A stretch of DNA of 64,000 nt, taken from NCBI GenBank assembly GCA_903642215.1, contig CAHJWG010000005.1, forward strand, positions 162,873 through 226,872, written 5' to 3'. Numbering within the stretch: the stretch's first letter is position 1; each line of letters begins with the position of its first letter. Made by a program: the position numbers and the translations under genes. Below the pieces are notes generated by a model, which worked only from the letters and a program-made list of their open reading frames with translations, had not been told where the DNA came from and ran no database searches. The DNA comes from Sphingobacteriaceae bacterium (GTDB lineage: Bacteria; Bacteroidota; Bacteroidia; Sphingobacteriales; Sphingobacteriaceae). Shown piece by piece: positions 48,921 to 56,579 of the stretch.

Positions 48921-48964
48921 ATTAAAGGTATAAATTGGACTTTTATTGGCGTTTATTATCCGTT
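48921..48964 (+). promoter_or_regulatory. 44-bp operator-like sequence, copy 1 (upstream of araC-type gene)
   Basis: Its reverse complement matches 50509-50552 at 42 of 44 positions. Read on the minus strand it contains two adjacent direct half-sites, AATAAACGCC and AATAAAAGTCC, spaced about one helical turn apart, which is how AraC-family proteins usually bind. It ends 45 bp before the AraC ATG and lies 274 bp upstream of the divergent GH127 gene. Autoregulation and control of GH127 are inferred. Confidence 0.7.
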
Positions 48965-49009
48965 ATCACAATAAGATTTATAATTTTATGAAGATATGAA
49001 GTTATTGTT

Positions 49010-49879
49010 ATGACAAAAGCTGCCTTTGAAACCTTAAATCCTTATCACAATAATTCCTTTTTAGTGCGTAAATTCGATCAGGCAGAATTTACTTCTCCTT
49101 ATCATTTCCATCCAGAATACGAACTAACGCTGATTATTAAAGGAAAAGGTAACCGTTATGTGGGCAACAATATGGCCGTTTACAGTGCCGGAGATTTGGT
49201 ATTGTTAGGCGCAAACCTGCCGCATTGCTGGAAAACCGAAAACGCAATCCGAGAAGAAATCAATTCCTCATCCATTGTTATACAGTTTAATGAAGACTTT
49301 TTAGGGGCCGATTTTTTTACCAAACCCGAGCTGTCGCTTATTTTAAACCTGCTGCAAAAAAGTGCGCAAGGAATACAATTTTTAAACGGAACGGTGGGCG
49401 AGGTAACAAGCAAAATAAATCTACTTGCAGCAGAAGAAAATCCGTTTAAAAAACTGTTCCTGCTTTTAGAAATCCTGCACCTGCTGGCAACATCTAAAGA
49501 ATATATTATGCTGAACCAGCAGGGAATTATTGCCGGACAATCCGCCGTGAAAAGAGAAAGGGTGAATAAGGTGCTTGGCTATATTGTAGATAATTTTAAA
49601 AACGAAATCTTGTTGGATGAAGCCGCAGCCATTGCCCACATGACCACAAATGCTTTCTGCAAATATTATAAAAGGACTATCGGGCAAACTTTTATGGAAA
49701 CCGTGATTGATTACCGGATAAATTATGCCATACAACAATTGCTGCATTCTGATAAATCCATCTCCGATATTTCTTTTGAAAGCGGCTTCGGAGATGTATC
49801 CCATTTCTACAAATTATTCAAACGAAAAAATAAACAAAGCCCTTTAAATTATCGGAAAAAGTTTATAAAAGATATTTAG
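49010..49879 (+). CDS. AraC-family transcriptional regulator with cupin sensor
   Basis: A 289-aa regulator. The N-terminal cupin is clear (FTSPYHFHPEYELTLIIKGK, then GNRYVGNNMAVYSAGDLVLL, then GANLPHCW), with histidines typical of sugar-sensing AraC proteins. The C-terminal DNA-binding domain has two helix-turn-helices (ILLDEAAAIAHMTTNAFCKY, then ISDISFESGFGDVSHFYKLF). It sits between the GH127 gene (divergent) and the PhyH, alcohol dehydrogenase and esterase genes. Near-identical 44-bp sequences precede this gene and the PhyH gene, so it probably controls itself and that block, perhaps in response to a plant-wall sugar. Confidence 0.92.
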   Translation: MTKAAFETLNPYHNNSFLVRKFDQAEFTSPYHFHPEYELTLIIKGKGNRYVGNNMAVYSAGDLVLLGANLPHCWKTENAIREEINSSSIVIQFNEDFLGADFFTKPELSLILNLLQKSAQGIQFLNGTVGEVTSKINLLAAEENPFKKLFLLLEILHLLATSKEYIMLNQQGIIAGQSAVKRERVNKVLGYIVDNFKNEILLDEAAAIAHMTTNAFCKYYKRTIGQTFMETVIDYRINYAIQQLLHSDKSISDISFESGFGDVSHFYKLFKRKNKQSPLNYRKKFIKDI

Positions 49880-49903
49880 TTTACTGCAAAGTTTGGTTGC
49901 TGC

Positions 49904-49980
49904 ATACTTCTTTTATCACCAAAAAAACGTTAAATTTTTGTATCGATACAAACCGCAAATTACAGGCATAAAAGAAGCAT
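49904..49980. repeat. Dispersed palindromic repeat, full copy (77 bp)
   Basis: The left arm is ATACTTCTTTTATCACC followed by AAAAAAACG. The right arm is AAATTACAGGCATAAAAGAA followed by GCAT. The interior contains a perfect short palindrome, TGTATCGATACA. It opens the 732-bp gap 49880-50611, which also holds the hairpin-bounded element and operator copy 2, listed separately. Confidence 0.9.
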
Positions 49981-50095
49981 TGATATAATCTTGAGTTTGA
50001 AGAAGAATGTTGAAGTTGTTTAAATTTTTTCATAACAAGATGTTAATATGAGAAATTAAAAGGGTACACTTAAATTTTTTCAATCGGGGTCTTCG

Positions 50096-50405
50096 CCCTC
50101 CTTTTGTTCTTTTTGCTTGAACAAAAAGAACCAACGAATTCAAGAACGGCTGATCGCTCGTCCGCGCACCCGTTCAGGCCGACGCACCTGGGCGCATACC
50201 TTGCAAGCGGCTTTTGCAGTTAGATAAACAGGTTAAAATTAAAAGGCACTATAAACTATAAATTGCGCCTGTTTTTAAACGTTAAAAAGGCATAAAACTT
50301 TAAGGTAACCACCCAGGTGCGGTGGGCTGAATGCCGCCCGGAGGCGATACGGCATTCTTGATTTTTTTGGTTCTTTTTGATCAAACAAAAAGAACGTAAA
50401 ACCAA
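50096..50405. mobile_element. Hairpin-bounded intergenic element (about 310 bp), non-coding
   Basis: Both ends carry the same hairpin. GTTCTTTTTG (50106-50115) pairs with CAAAAAGAAC (50122-50131), and GTTCTTTTTG (50370-50379) pairs with CAAAAAGAAC (50386-50395). Inside lies a nested inverted pair, CGCACCTGGG (50183-50192) and CCCAGGTGCG (50312-50321). A smaller hairpin ATGCCG/CGGCAT lies at 50331-50355. The segments next to the ends are GC-rich compared with the surroundings. No open frame of useful length exists. The symmetry suggests a non-autonomous mobile element or structured RNA; I know of no named family and infer the class only from structure. Confidence 0.5.
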
Positions 50406-50508
50406 ATAAAAAACCCGAATAAAAGTTTAAACAACTTCGTAATATAAGTTTAAATATTTACCCGTTTTTAATTTCATATTTTCATAAAAATACTTCTCAA
50501 GCTGTTTA

Positions 50509-50552
50509 AACGGATAATAAACGCCAGTAAAAGTCCAATTTCTACCTTTAAT
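50509..50552 (+). promoter_or_regulatory. 44-bp operator-like sequence, copy 2 (upstream of PhyH gene)
   Basis: AACGGATAATAAACGCCAGT, then AAAAGTCCAATTTC and TACCTTTAAT, is the inverse of 48921-48964 with two mismatches. The half-sites AATAAACGCC and AGTAAAAGTCC are in tandem. It ends 59 bp before the PhyH ATG. Orientation relative to PhyH equals its orientation relative to the divergent GH127 gene. Confidence 0.7.
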
Positions 50553-50611
50553 ACAGCTTGGATAAACGCTTATTTAGCAATGTAAACCAAAGGATTTTAA
50601 ACATTATTTTT

Positions 50612-51436
50612 ATGATTGTAACCCAAAGCAACCTACCGGAATTAAAGGATGATAAACAGGTAACAGAACCGCAGATTCAGGAATTTCGTAAAAACGGGCA
50701 CGTCCTAATCCCCGGTATTCTTAATGCGGATGAAGCTGCTGCTTACAGAGCGGCCATCAATGAAGCAGCCACTCAGTATAACACCGAAAAGCGAAAGCTG
50801 GACGACCGGGACACTTACGGCAAGGCTTTTTTACAGATTATGAATTTGTGGGAAGTAGATGAACAGGTAAAAAAGTTTACGCTTTCTAAGCGGATGGCCA
50901 AAATTGCGGCGGACTTACTCGGCGTAGAAAACGTGCGCATTTATCACGATCAGGCTTTATATAAGGAGCCGGGCGGCGGGTTTACGCCGTGGCACCAGGA
51001 TCAGTATTATTGGCCGGTGGATACCACCAATACGATTACGATGTGGATGCCTTTGATTGATATTACCGACGAAATGGGCATGCTTACTTTTGCCTCCGGA
51101 TCGCAAAATGCCGGTTTTGTAGAAAATATTGCTATTTCTGATGAATCCGAATCTATGCTGGAGCGGTTTGTGAAAGATAAAGGCTTCGATGTTAGTCGGC
51201 CAAAATCCATGAAAGCCGGCGATGCTTCCTGGCATTACGGCTGGACATTGCATTCTGCCCCCGGAAACCAATCGGAAGATACGGTTAGAGAAGTGATGAC
51301 CATTATTTATATTGCCGATGGTTCACACGTAACCCAGCCGCAGAACAAAGATCAGGAAAACGACCGCCAACGCTGGCTTTGCGGATTAGAACCCGGCGAA
51401 CCGGTTGCATCCAAATTGAATCCTTTAGTTTTGTAA
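50612..51436 (+). CDS. Phytanoyl-CoA dioxygenase (PhyH)-family Fe(II)/2-oxoglutarate oxygenase
   Basis: The product has 274 residues from the ATG at 50612; an upstream TTG at 50558 would extend it by 18 residues but would place the start almost against the operator sequence. The iron-binding facial triad is visible: His128 and Asp130 in FTPWHQDQYYWP and His214 in GWTLHSAPGNQ. YHDQALYKEPGGG and a basic residue near the end (VREVMTIIYIAD) fit 2-oxoglutarate binding. PhyH-type enzymes hydroxylate or oxidise many small molecules, and some act on sugar- or lignin-derived compounds. No signal peptide, so cytoplasmic. The next genes, alcohol dehydrogenase and esterase, suggest stepwise oxidation of one metabolite. 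Confidence 0.88.
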   Translation: MIVTQSNLPELKDDKQVTEPQIQEFRKNGHVLIPGILNADEAAAYRAAINEAATQYNTEKRKLDDRDTYGKAFLQIMNLWEVDEQVKKFTLSKRMAKIAADLLGVENVRIYHDQALYKEPGGGFTPWHQDQYYWPVDTTNTITMWMPLIDITDEMGMLTFASGSQNAGFVENIAISDESESMLERFVKDKGFDVSRPKSMKAGDASWHYGWTLHSAPGNQSEDTVREVMTIIYIADGSHVTQPQNKDQENDRQRWLCGLEPGEPVASKLNPLVL

Positions 51437-51485
51437 AAATTTGCTGATCTAAAATTGATGAACTCATCCGATTCAGTTTTAAGCA

Positions 51486-51529
51486 ATGCTTCTTTTATCG
51501 CCTAAAAAATAGTATTGTAAAAGAAGCAC
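51486..51529. repeat. Dispersed palindromic repeat, short copy (44 bp)
   Basis: The left arm ATGCTTCTTTTATCGCC followed by TAAAAAATAG is joined almost directly to TTGTAAAAGAAGCAC. It is the shortest full copy. The right flank CAGAATTTTGTCTGAGTAAA, followed by TTTCAACACG, matches outer flanks of other copies. It lies between PhyH and the alcohol dehydrogenase. Confidence 0.85.
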
Positions 51530-51597
51530 CAGAATTTTGTCTGAGTAAATTTCAACACGCACCTGCTAACTACTTTTTATGAACTTATCCCGGATAT

Positions 51598-52716
51598 ATG
51601 ATTATTCATTGTGAGGCTGCCTTAACAGATGGCCATGGAAACATTGTGCTGGATGAGATCGAAATACTGGAACCTGCAGAAGATGAAGTGCTCGTCAAGA
51701 TAAAGGCAGCCAGCCTGTGCCATACCGATCACGACTCGTTATCCTGGGGAAAGCCGCTGGTTTTAGGCCATGAAGGTTCTGGCATCGTTGTAAAAACCGG
51801 CAGCAAAGTAACACATGTAAAAGAAGGAGACGCCGTTATTTTAAACTGGGCTACACCTTGCGGCCACTGTTTCCAATGCCTGGAAGGCAACCAGAATATT
51901 TGCGAAAATAACTCTCCGGTTGTAGCCGGCGGCAACGGATACACGCCCGGACACGCGACTTTAAACAGCACCAAATGGAAAGGCGAACCGATAATCCGCT
52001 CTTTTAATCTGGGTACGCTGTCAGAATATACGCTGGTAAAATCAGCTGCGGTTGTAAAAAATGCTTCCCGAAAAATGTCTTTCCCGGCGGCCAGTATTAT
52101 CAGCTGCGGCGTGATGACGGGTTACGGCTCGGTTATAAATGCGGCAAAAGTTACGGCTGGCTCGTCTGTGGTGGTTTTGGGTGCCGGCGGTGTTGGTTTA
52201 AATGTAATCCAGGCAGCAAAAATTTCCGGATCGGCACGCATTATTGTGATCGATGTTAACCCGGATAAAGCCGCAATGGTTAAACAATTTGGCGCAACTG
52301 ATTTTATTGTTGCAGACAAGAACGATGCAGGACTTTTAAATGCAGCCCAAAAAGTAAAAGATTTTTTAGGCGGAAAAGGAGCAGATTATGCTTTCGAGTG
52401 CACCGCGATTCCTCAGCTGGGCGCGGCACCTTTGGCTATGGTTCGCAATGCCGGAACAGCCGTCCAGGTAAGCGGAATCGAACAGGAAATTACAATTGAT
52501 ATGCGCCTTTTTGAATGGGACAAAATCTACATTAATCCGTTGTACGGAAAGTGCCGACCGCAAATTGATTTCCCCAAAATCATCAGTCAATATGATCGAG
52601 GCAACCTTTTACTGGAAGAAATGATTACCCGCACGTATCCTTTAAAAGATATTGAAAAAGCTTTTGACGATATGATTAAAGGGCGAAATGCAAAAGGTGT
52701 TATTGTTTTCCCATAA
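51598..52716 (+). CDS. Zinc-dependent alcohol dehydrogenase (medium-chain, class III-like)
   Basis: A 372-aa cytoplasmic medium-chain dehydrogenase. Catalytic zinc ligands are Cys41 (SLCHTDHDS) and His58 with Glu59 (VLGHEGSGIVV). The structural zinc site is Cys88, Cys91, Cys94 and Cys102 (CGHCFQCLEGNQNIC). The NAD-binding motif is VVLGAGGVGLNVIQAAKISG, followed by IIVIDVNPDKAAMVKQFGA with the Asp that selects NAD+. The layout resembles glutathione-dependent formaldehyde dehydrogenase, and the esterase 3 bp downstream resembles S-formylglutathione hydrolase, the usual partner. Context with PhyH and glycosidases allows another alcohol or aldehyde substrate. Confidence 0.9.
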   Translation: MIIHCEAALTDGHGNIVLDEIEILEPAEDEVLVKIKAASLCHTDHDSLSWGKPLVLGHEGSGIVVKTGSKVTHVKEGDAVILNWATPCGHCFQCLEGNQNICENNSPVVAGGNGYTPGHATLNSTKWKGEPIIRSFNLGTLSEYTLVKSAAVVKNASRKMSFPAASIISCGVMTGYGSVINAAKVTAGSSVVVLGAGGVGLNVIQAAKISGSARIIVIDVNPDKAAMVKQFGATDFIVADKNDAGLLNAAQKVKDFLGGKGADYAFECTAIPQLGAAPLAMVRNAGTAVQVSGIEQEITIDMRLFEWDKIYINPLYGKCRPQIDFPKIISQYDRGNLLLEEMITRTYPLKDIEKAFDDMIKGRNAKGVIVFP

Positions 52717-52719
52717 AAG

Positions 52720-53523
52720 ATGAAGAAGTTTAGAACGGTTGAAATTTCCGATCCCAGGTTTGAAAGCAATTATTTACGATCGATCACCGTAAAAAGTGAT
52801 AACCTTAGAGGCCGCGGCGATATCTGCGTTTTTGTACCGCCGAACCTCGATCCTGCAAAACCTTGTCCGGTAGTAATTTTGCTTCACGGCGTTTATGGCA
52901 GTGCCTGGAGCTGGGCTTATAAAACCGGCGTACATCTTCAGGCACTTAAAATGATCCGGAATCAAGAGCTGCCGGCAATGGTTATCGCCATGCCGTCCGA
53001 CGGACTTTGGGGCGATGGTTCTGCATATCTCCCGCACAATAACCAGGATTTTGAAAAATGGATTGCAGAAGATGTGCCCGAATTATTGCAGCAATATATT
53101 GGCGGTGTTACGGCGGATTCTCCTTTTTTTATTTCGGGTTTATCGATGGGCGGTTTCGGCGCATTGAGGATCGGCATAAAATATCACCATAAATTCCGGG
53201 CGGTTTCCGGGCATTCTTCCATCACCAATTTGCAGCAGATGAAGCTTTTTGCGGAAGAGGATTTAGCAAACTACAAACAATCGGATGCCGTAGATGAGGC
53301 TGTTTTTGAAACAATTATTCGGCATCAGGAAAATCTTCCGCCTTTGTATTTTGATTGCGGTAATGAAGATTTGCTGATTGATGCTAACCGCGATTTGCAT
53401 CTCAAGTTAACGAAAGCAAACATCAAACATATTTATAAAGAATATCCCGGCGGCCATGAATGGGCGTATTGGGAAAAGCATATCAAAAACTCGTTGTTTT
53501 TTTTCGCCGAGAATTTAGAATAA
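52720..53523 (+). CDS. Alpha/beta-hydrolase esterase (esterase D / S-formylglutathione hydrolase-like)
   Basis: A 267-aa enzyme starting 3 bp after the alcohol dehydrogenase stop, so co-translated. PCPVVILLHGVYGSAWSW carries the oxyanion-hole HG. The nucleophile is Ser142 in SGLSMGGFGALRIG. An Asp is likely in DCGNEDLLID and the His is in YPGGHEWAYW near residue 246. The sequence fits the putative-esterase family that includes S-formylglutathione hydrolase, feruloyl and acetyl-xylan esterases. There is no signal peptide. Formaldehyde detoxification with the adjacent dehydrogenase, or removal of acyl groups from imported sugars, are both possible. Confidence 0.85.
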   Translation: MKKFRTVEISDPRFESNYLRSITVKSDNLRGRGDICVFVPPNLDPAKPCPVVILLHGVYGSAWSWAYKTGVHLQALKMIRNQELPAMVIAMPSDGLWGDGSAYLPHNNQDFEKWIAEDVPELLQQYIGGVTADSPFFISGLSMGGFGALRIGIKYHHKFRAVSGHSSITNLQQMKLFAEEDLANYKQSDAVDEAVFETIIRHQENLPPLYFDCGNEDLLIDANRDLHLKLTKANIKHIYKEYPGGHEWAYWEKHIKNSLFFFAENLE

Positions 53524-53529
53524 GATCTA

Positions 53530-53554
53530 AATTTTATGGCGATAAAAGAAGCAT
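53530..53554. repeat. Half copy (right arm) of the dispersed repeat
   Basis: AATTTTATGGCGATAAAAGA followed by AGCAT matches the right arm. No left arm precedes it; the esterase stop codon is only 7 bp upstream. It occupies the 67-bp gap before the GH5-like gene. Confidence 0.75.
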
Positions 53555-53590
53555 CAGCATTAACCTAACCAAAAACCAAATTGCCGAATT

Positions 53591-54691
53591 ATGAAAAAAA
53601 TTTTATTAGGAATAAGTTTATTCCTGCTATTTCAATCAGCACAAGTAACCGCGCAACAAAAAGACGAACGCTGGCCCGAACAGAAAATTAAGGACTGGTA
53701 CAACAAACAGCCCTGGTATTGCGGCTTTAATTACATCCCGGCTTACGCCATTAATTATACGGCGATGTGGGACAAAACCACTTTTGACCCAATTGCCATC
53801 GATAAAGAACTGGATTTGGCGGAGAAATCTGGGTTGAACAGTTTGCGCGCCGTTTTGCAGTTTGCGGTTTACGAAGATGACCCGGCGTATTTCCTCAAAA
53901 CTTTGGATCAGTTTTTGGCGATCTGCGACAAGCATAAAATCAAATTTATGCCGGCTCTTTTTGACGATTGTGTGTTCGGGATTGTACAGGAACCAAAAGT
54001 TGGCAAGCAACCCGAGCCGGTAAAAGGCTGGTACGCCTGGGCATGGTCGCCAAGTCCCGGCCACAGCCTGGTTGTTGATTCTACAACACATCCGCGTTTG
54101 GAAAAATATGTGAAAGCCGTGATAGGCCGTTTCAAAAATGATCCGAGGATTTTTGTTTGGGATTTATATAACGAACCGACCAACGGCGGCCTCGGTACAA
54201 CTACTTTGCCGTTGCTTAAAAAAGTTGTGAAATGGGCGCGGGAAGTTAATCCTTCGCAACCGGTAACAATCGATATCTGGAACGGAAATAAGCAGCTGAA
54301 CGATATTGCAGTTGCAGGTTCCGACATAATCTCTTTCCATAATTACGGCAACAAAGATGAACTCATCAAAAACATCGCCGAACTTAAAACTTATAACCGC
54401 CCGTTGATCAATACCGAATGGATGAACCGGCCGCACGGATCTACAATTCAGAATAACCTTGCTGTTTTTTATGATGAAAAAGTTGGCTGCACGTTGTGGG
54501 GATTGGTGAACGGAAAAACACAAACCGATCTTCCCTGGGGGCACCGGCCGGGAGATCCGGTTTCAAAAGTATGGCAGCATGATTTATTTCACGGCGATTT
54601 TTCTCCGTATGATCCGCAGGAAATTAGTTTGTTAAAGGAATACATCTCCAAATCAAAAACCAAAACTTATGTACAGCAGCATTTAAAATAA
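53591..54691 (+). CDS. Secreted GH5-like (clan GH-A) glycoside hydrolase
   Basis: A 366-aa exported enzyme (signal peptide residues 1-21, ending QVTAQ). It is a TIM-barrel hydrolase of clan GH-A: acid/base Glu195 in VWDLYNEPTNGG and nucleophile Glu276 in PLINTEWMNRPHG. An N-terminal WYNKQPWYCGFNYIPAYAIN and strand blocks such as LNSLRAVLQF and IKFMPALFDD fit the GH5-type barrel. The exact subfamily is unclear; members act on beta-glucans, mannans or xylans. Its position between the dehydrogenase/esterase pair and GH43 supports a role in hemicellulose breakdown. Confidence 0.82.
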   Translation: MKKILLGISLFLLFQSAQVTAQQKDERWPEQKIKDWYNKQPWYCGFNYIPAYAINYTAMWDKTTFDPIAIDKELDLAEKSGLNSLRAVLQFAVYEDDPAYFLKTLDQFLAICDKHKIKFMPALFDDCVFGIVQEPKVGKQPEPVKGWYAWAWSPSPGHSLVVDSTTHPRLEKYVKAVIGRFKNDPRIFVWDLYNEPTNGGLGTTTLPLLKKVVKWAREVNPSQPVTIDIWNGNKQLNDIAVAGSDIISFHNYGNKDELIKNIAELKTYNRPLINTEWMNRPHGSTIQNNLAVFYDEKVGCTLWGLVNGKTQTDLPWGHRPGDPVSKVWQHDLFHGDFSPYDPQEISLLKEYISKSKTKTYVQQHLK

Positions 54692-54727
54692 GCTCAGCTT
54701 TTGCATCTAATCAATACTAAAATTATC

Positions 54728-54815
54728 TTGCTTCTTTTATGGCAATAAATTCTGTGTCCGGGATTTATTTCAACACAAAATAAAAACAAAGATTTTTAGG
54801 TGATAAAAGAAGCAT
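54728..54815. repeat. Dispersed palindromic repeat, full copy (88 bp)
   Basis: The left arm is TTGCTTCTTTTATGGCAATA followed by AATTCTGTGTCCG. The right arm is TTTTTAGGTGATAAAAGAAG followed by CAT. GTGATAAAAGAAGCATCG inside the right arm happens to be open in the GH43 frame (VIKEAS), which would give a false N-terminal extension of that gene. Confidence 0.9.
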
Positions 54816-54871
54816 CGAAAGCAGAACGGATATTTTTAAATGGCTTATTTCAATTAATAGAATACAGCAAT

Positions 54872-56428
54872 ATGGTAAATTACAAATCAGCTGCAAAAGC
54901 ATTATCAGCTTTCATAATTTTACTCATGCTGGGTTTATTTCCATCTGTTTATGCACAAACAGGCGATAACGGCAACGGCACTTATACCAATCCGATTATC
55001 TGGGCGGATTTCCCGGATAACGATGTGATTAGGGTTGGAGATACATATTATATGGTTACCACTACGGCAAATTTTTTCCCCGGTGCGCCGGTAATGGAAT
55101 CCAAGGATCTGGTTAACTGGAAATATTTAAGTAACGCCATTGGGCGGATTCCCGGATACCCGGTGTATAACATGCAGGGCGGAACACGCTATTCGCACGG
55201 GCAGTGGGCAAGCAGTATCCGCTACCATAACGGGCAGTTTTATATCCTTTTTGTAACGCTTGACGAAGGCGGATTTTTATGTACGGCAAAAAATGCGGCC
55301 GGCCCCTGGAAGTTAACCAAATTGCCAAAAGCTTATTACGATGCCGGTTTGTTTTTTGATGATGACGACAGGATTTATGTGGTTCACGGTTACTCCAAAC
55401 TAACTTTAACGGAAGTGAACCCTGATTTATCTCCTAAATCAAAAGATACCTTGATTTTTGAAGGCAAACAACGCAGAGGTTTAGAAGGAACGCATGTTTA
55501 TAAAATTAACGGTTATTATTATTTGTACTGCACGTATGGCGGCGGCGACGGTTATCAGGTTGCGCTGCGTTCAAAAAGTATTTACGGCCCGTACGAAGAA
55601 AAAGTGGTGCTGAAAGATGACATGGGTTTCCGTAAAAAAGGAGTTCATCAGGGCGCATTGATACAAACCCAAACAGGCGAATGGTGGTCGGTTTTGTTTC
55701 AGGACCGAGATGCTATCGGCCGTGTACCTACACTGCAACCCGTTACCTGGACCGATGGCTGGCCGATGCCGGGCGTAAACGGTAAGGCGGTAATTACCTA
55801 CAAAAAGCCAAACGTAGGCAAAAACTGGCCGGTAACTGTTTTGCCAAAAACAGATGAGTTTAATCAACCCAAACCGGGTTTGCAATGGGCCTGGAACCAT
55901 AATCCAAACGATAGCTTATGGTCGCTTACAGAACGAAAAGGTTATCTGCGCCTCAAAACCGGGAAAGTAGTTGATAATTTAAAACTTGCACGGAATACTT
56001 TGACCCAGCGGCCGTTCGGGCCGGCATCAACCGGTACTGCCGAATTTTATATCAGCCATTTAAAAGAGGGCGATGTAGCCGGACTGGCCATTTTCCAGGA
56101 TCCGTATGCGTATATCGCTGTTCAACAAAAAGACGGTAAAAAACGCCTGGTTATGGCAGTTAACGGCAAGGAGCTGGCTACTGTAGAAAACCTGACGACC
56201 GGCAAAATTTACTTGCAGGCTAAAGTGGATGCCATTACCGATAACGCCACCTTTTTTTACAGCACCGATAACATCAATTTTAAACAGCTGGGGAACGTGT
56301 TTGCCATGAAGTTTAACTTATCGGTTTTTACCGGCAACAAGTTCTGCCTGTTTAATTATGCAACCCAAACGCCCGGCGGTTATGTAGATATAAACTGGTT
56401 TAGGATGCAGGTAGCGAACAAAATGTAG
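54872..56428 (+). CDS. GH43 family glycoside hydrolase, secreted
   Basis: The product has 518 residues from the ATG at 54872. This start gives a normal signal peptide (AAKALSAFIILLMLGLFPSV, then YAQ); a GTG frame beginning at 54800 would start inside the repeat and is rejected. The five-bladed propeller has base Asp46 in IIWADFPDNDVIRVGDTYYM, a pKa-setting Asp in DAGLFFDDDDRIYVVHGYSK, and acid Glu205 in RGLEGTHVYKINGYYYLYC. A C-terminal beta-sandwich (about residues 320-515) with FYISHLKEGDVAGLAIFQDP and VDINWFRMQV is the accessory domain seen in GH43 xylosidases and arabinofuranosidases. Likely activity is beta-xylosidase or alpha-L-arabinofuranosidase. Confidence 0.93.
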   Translation: MVNYKSAAKALSAFIILLMLGLFPSVYAQTGDNGNGTYTNPIIWADFPDNDVIRVGDTYYMVTTTANFFPGAPVMESKDLVNWKYLSNAIGRIPGYPVYNMQGGTRYSHGQWASSIRYHNGQFYILFVTLDEGGFLCTAKNAAGPWKLTKLPKAYYDAGLFFDDDDRIYVVHGYSKLTLTEVNPDLSPKSKDTLIFEGKQRRGLEGTHVYKINGYYYLYCTYGGGDGYQVALRSKSIYGPYEEKVVLKDDMGFRKKGVHQGALIQTQTGEWWSVLFQDRDAIGRVPTLQPVTWTDGWPMPGVNGKAVITYKKPNVGKNWPVTVLPKTDEFNQPKPGLQWAWNHNPNDSLWSLTERKGYLRLKTGKVVDNLKLARNTLTQRPFGPASTGTAEFYISHLKEGDVAGLAIFQDPYAYIAVQQKDGKKRLVMAVNGKELATVENLTTGKIYLQAKVDAITDNATFFYSTDNINFKQLGNVFAMKFNLSVFTGNKFCLFNYATQTPGGYVDINWFRMQVANKM

Positions 56429-56455
56429 CATGTTTCCTGATTACTATTAAAAAAT

Positions 56456-56478
56456 ATACTGTTTTTATCAGCATAAAT
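56456..56478. repeat. Degenerate left arm of the dispersed repeat
   Basis: ATACTGTTTTTATCAGCATA followed by AATTGATC resembles a left arm with TTC replaced by TGT. No right arm is present before the HAD gene at 56580. The position, between two transcription units, fits the pattern. Confidence 0.4.
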
Positions 56479-56579
56479 TGATCAATAGATGTGATTAAAA
56501 ATTTTTGGTTGACAGAATAAATTGCCTGTTTATGATCGAACTATTTGTTAAAAGTACAGTTAGTTGGTAAACAAAAAAG

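Noticed and set aside
50558..50611. TTG start for the PhyH gene
   Set aside because: It begins six bases after the operator-like sequence, leaving no room for a leader; the ATG at 50612 fits the usual PhyH length.
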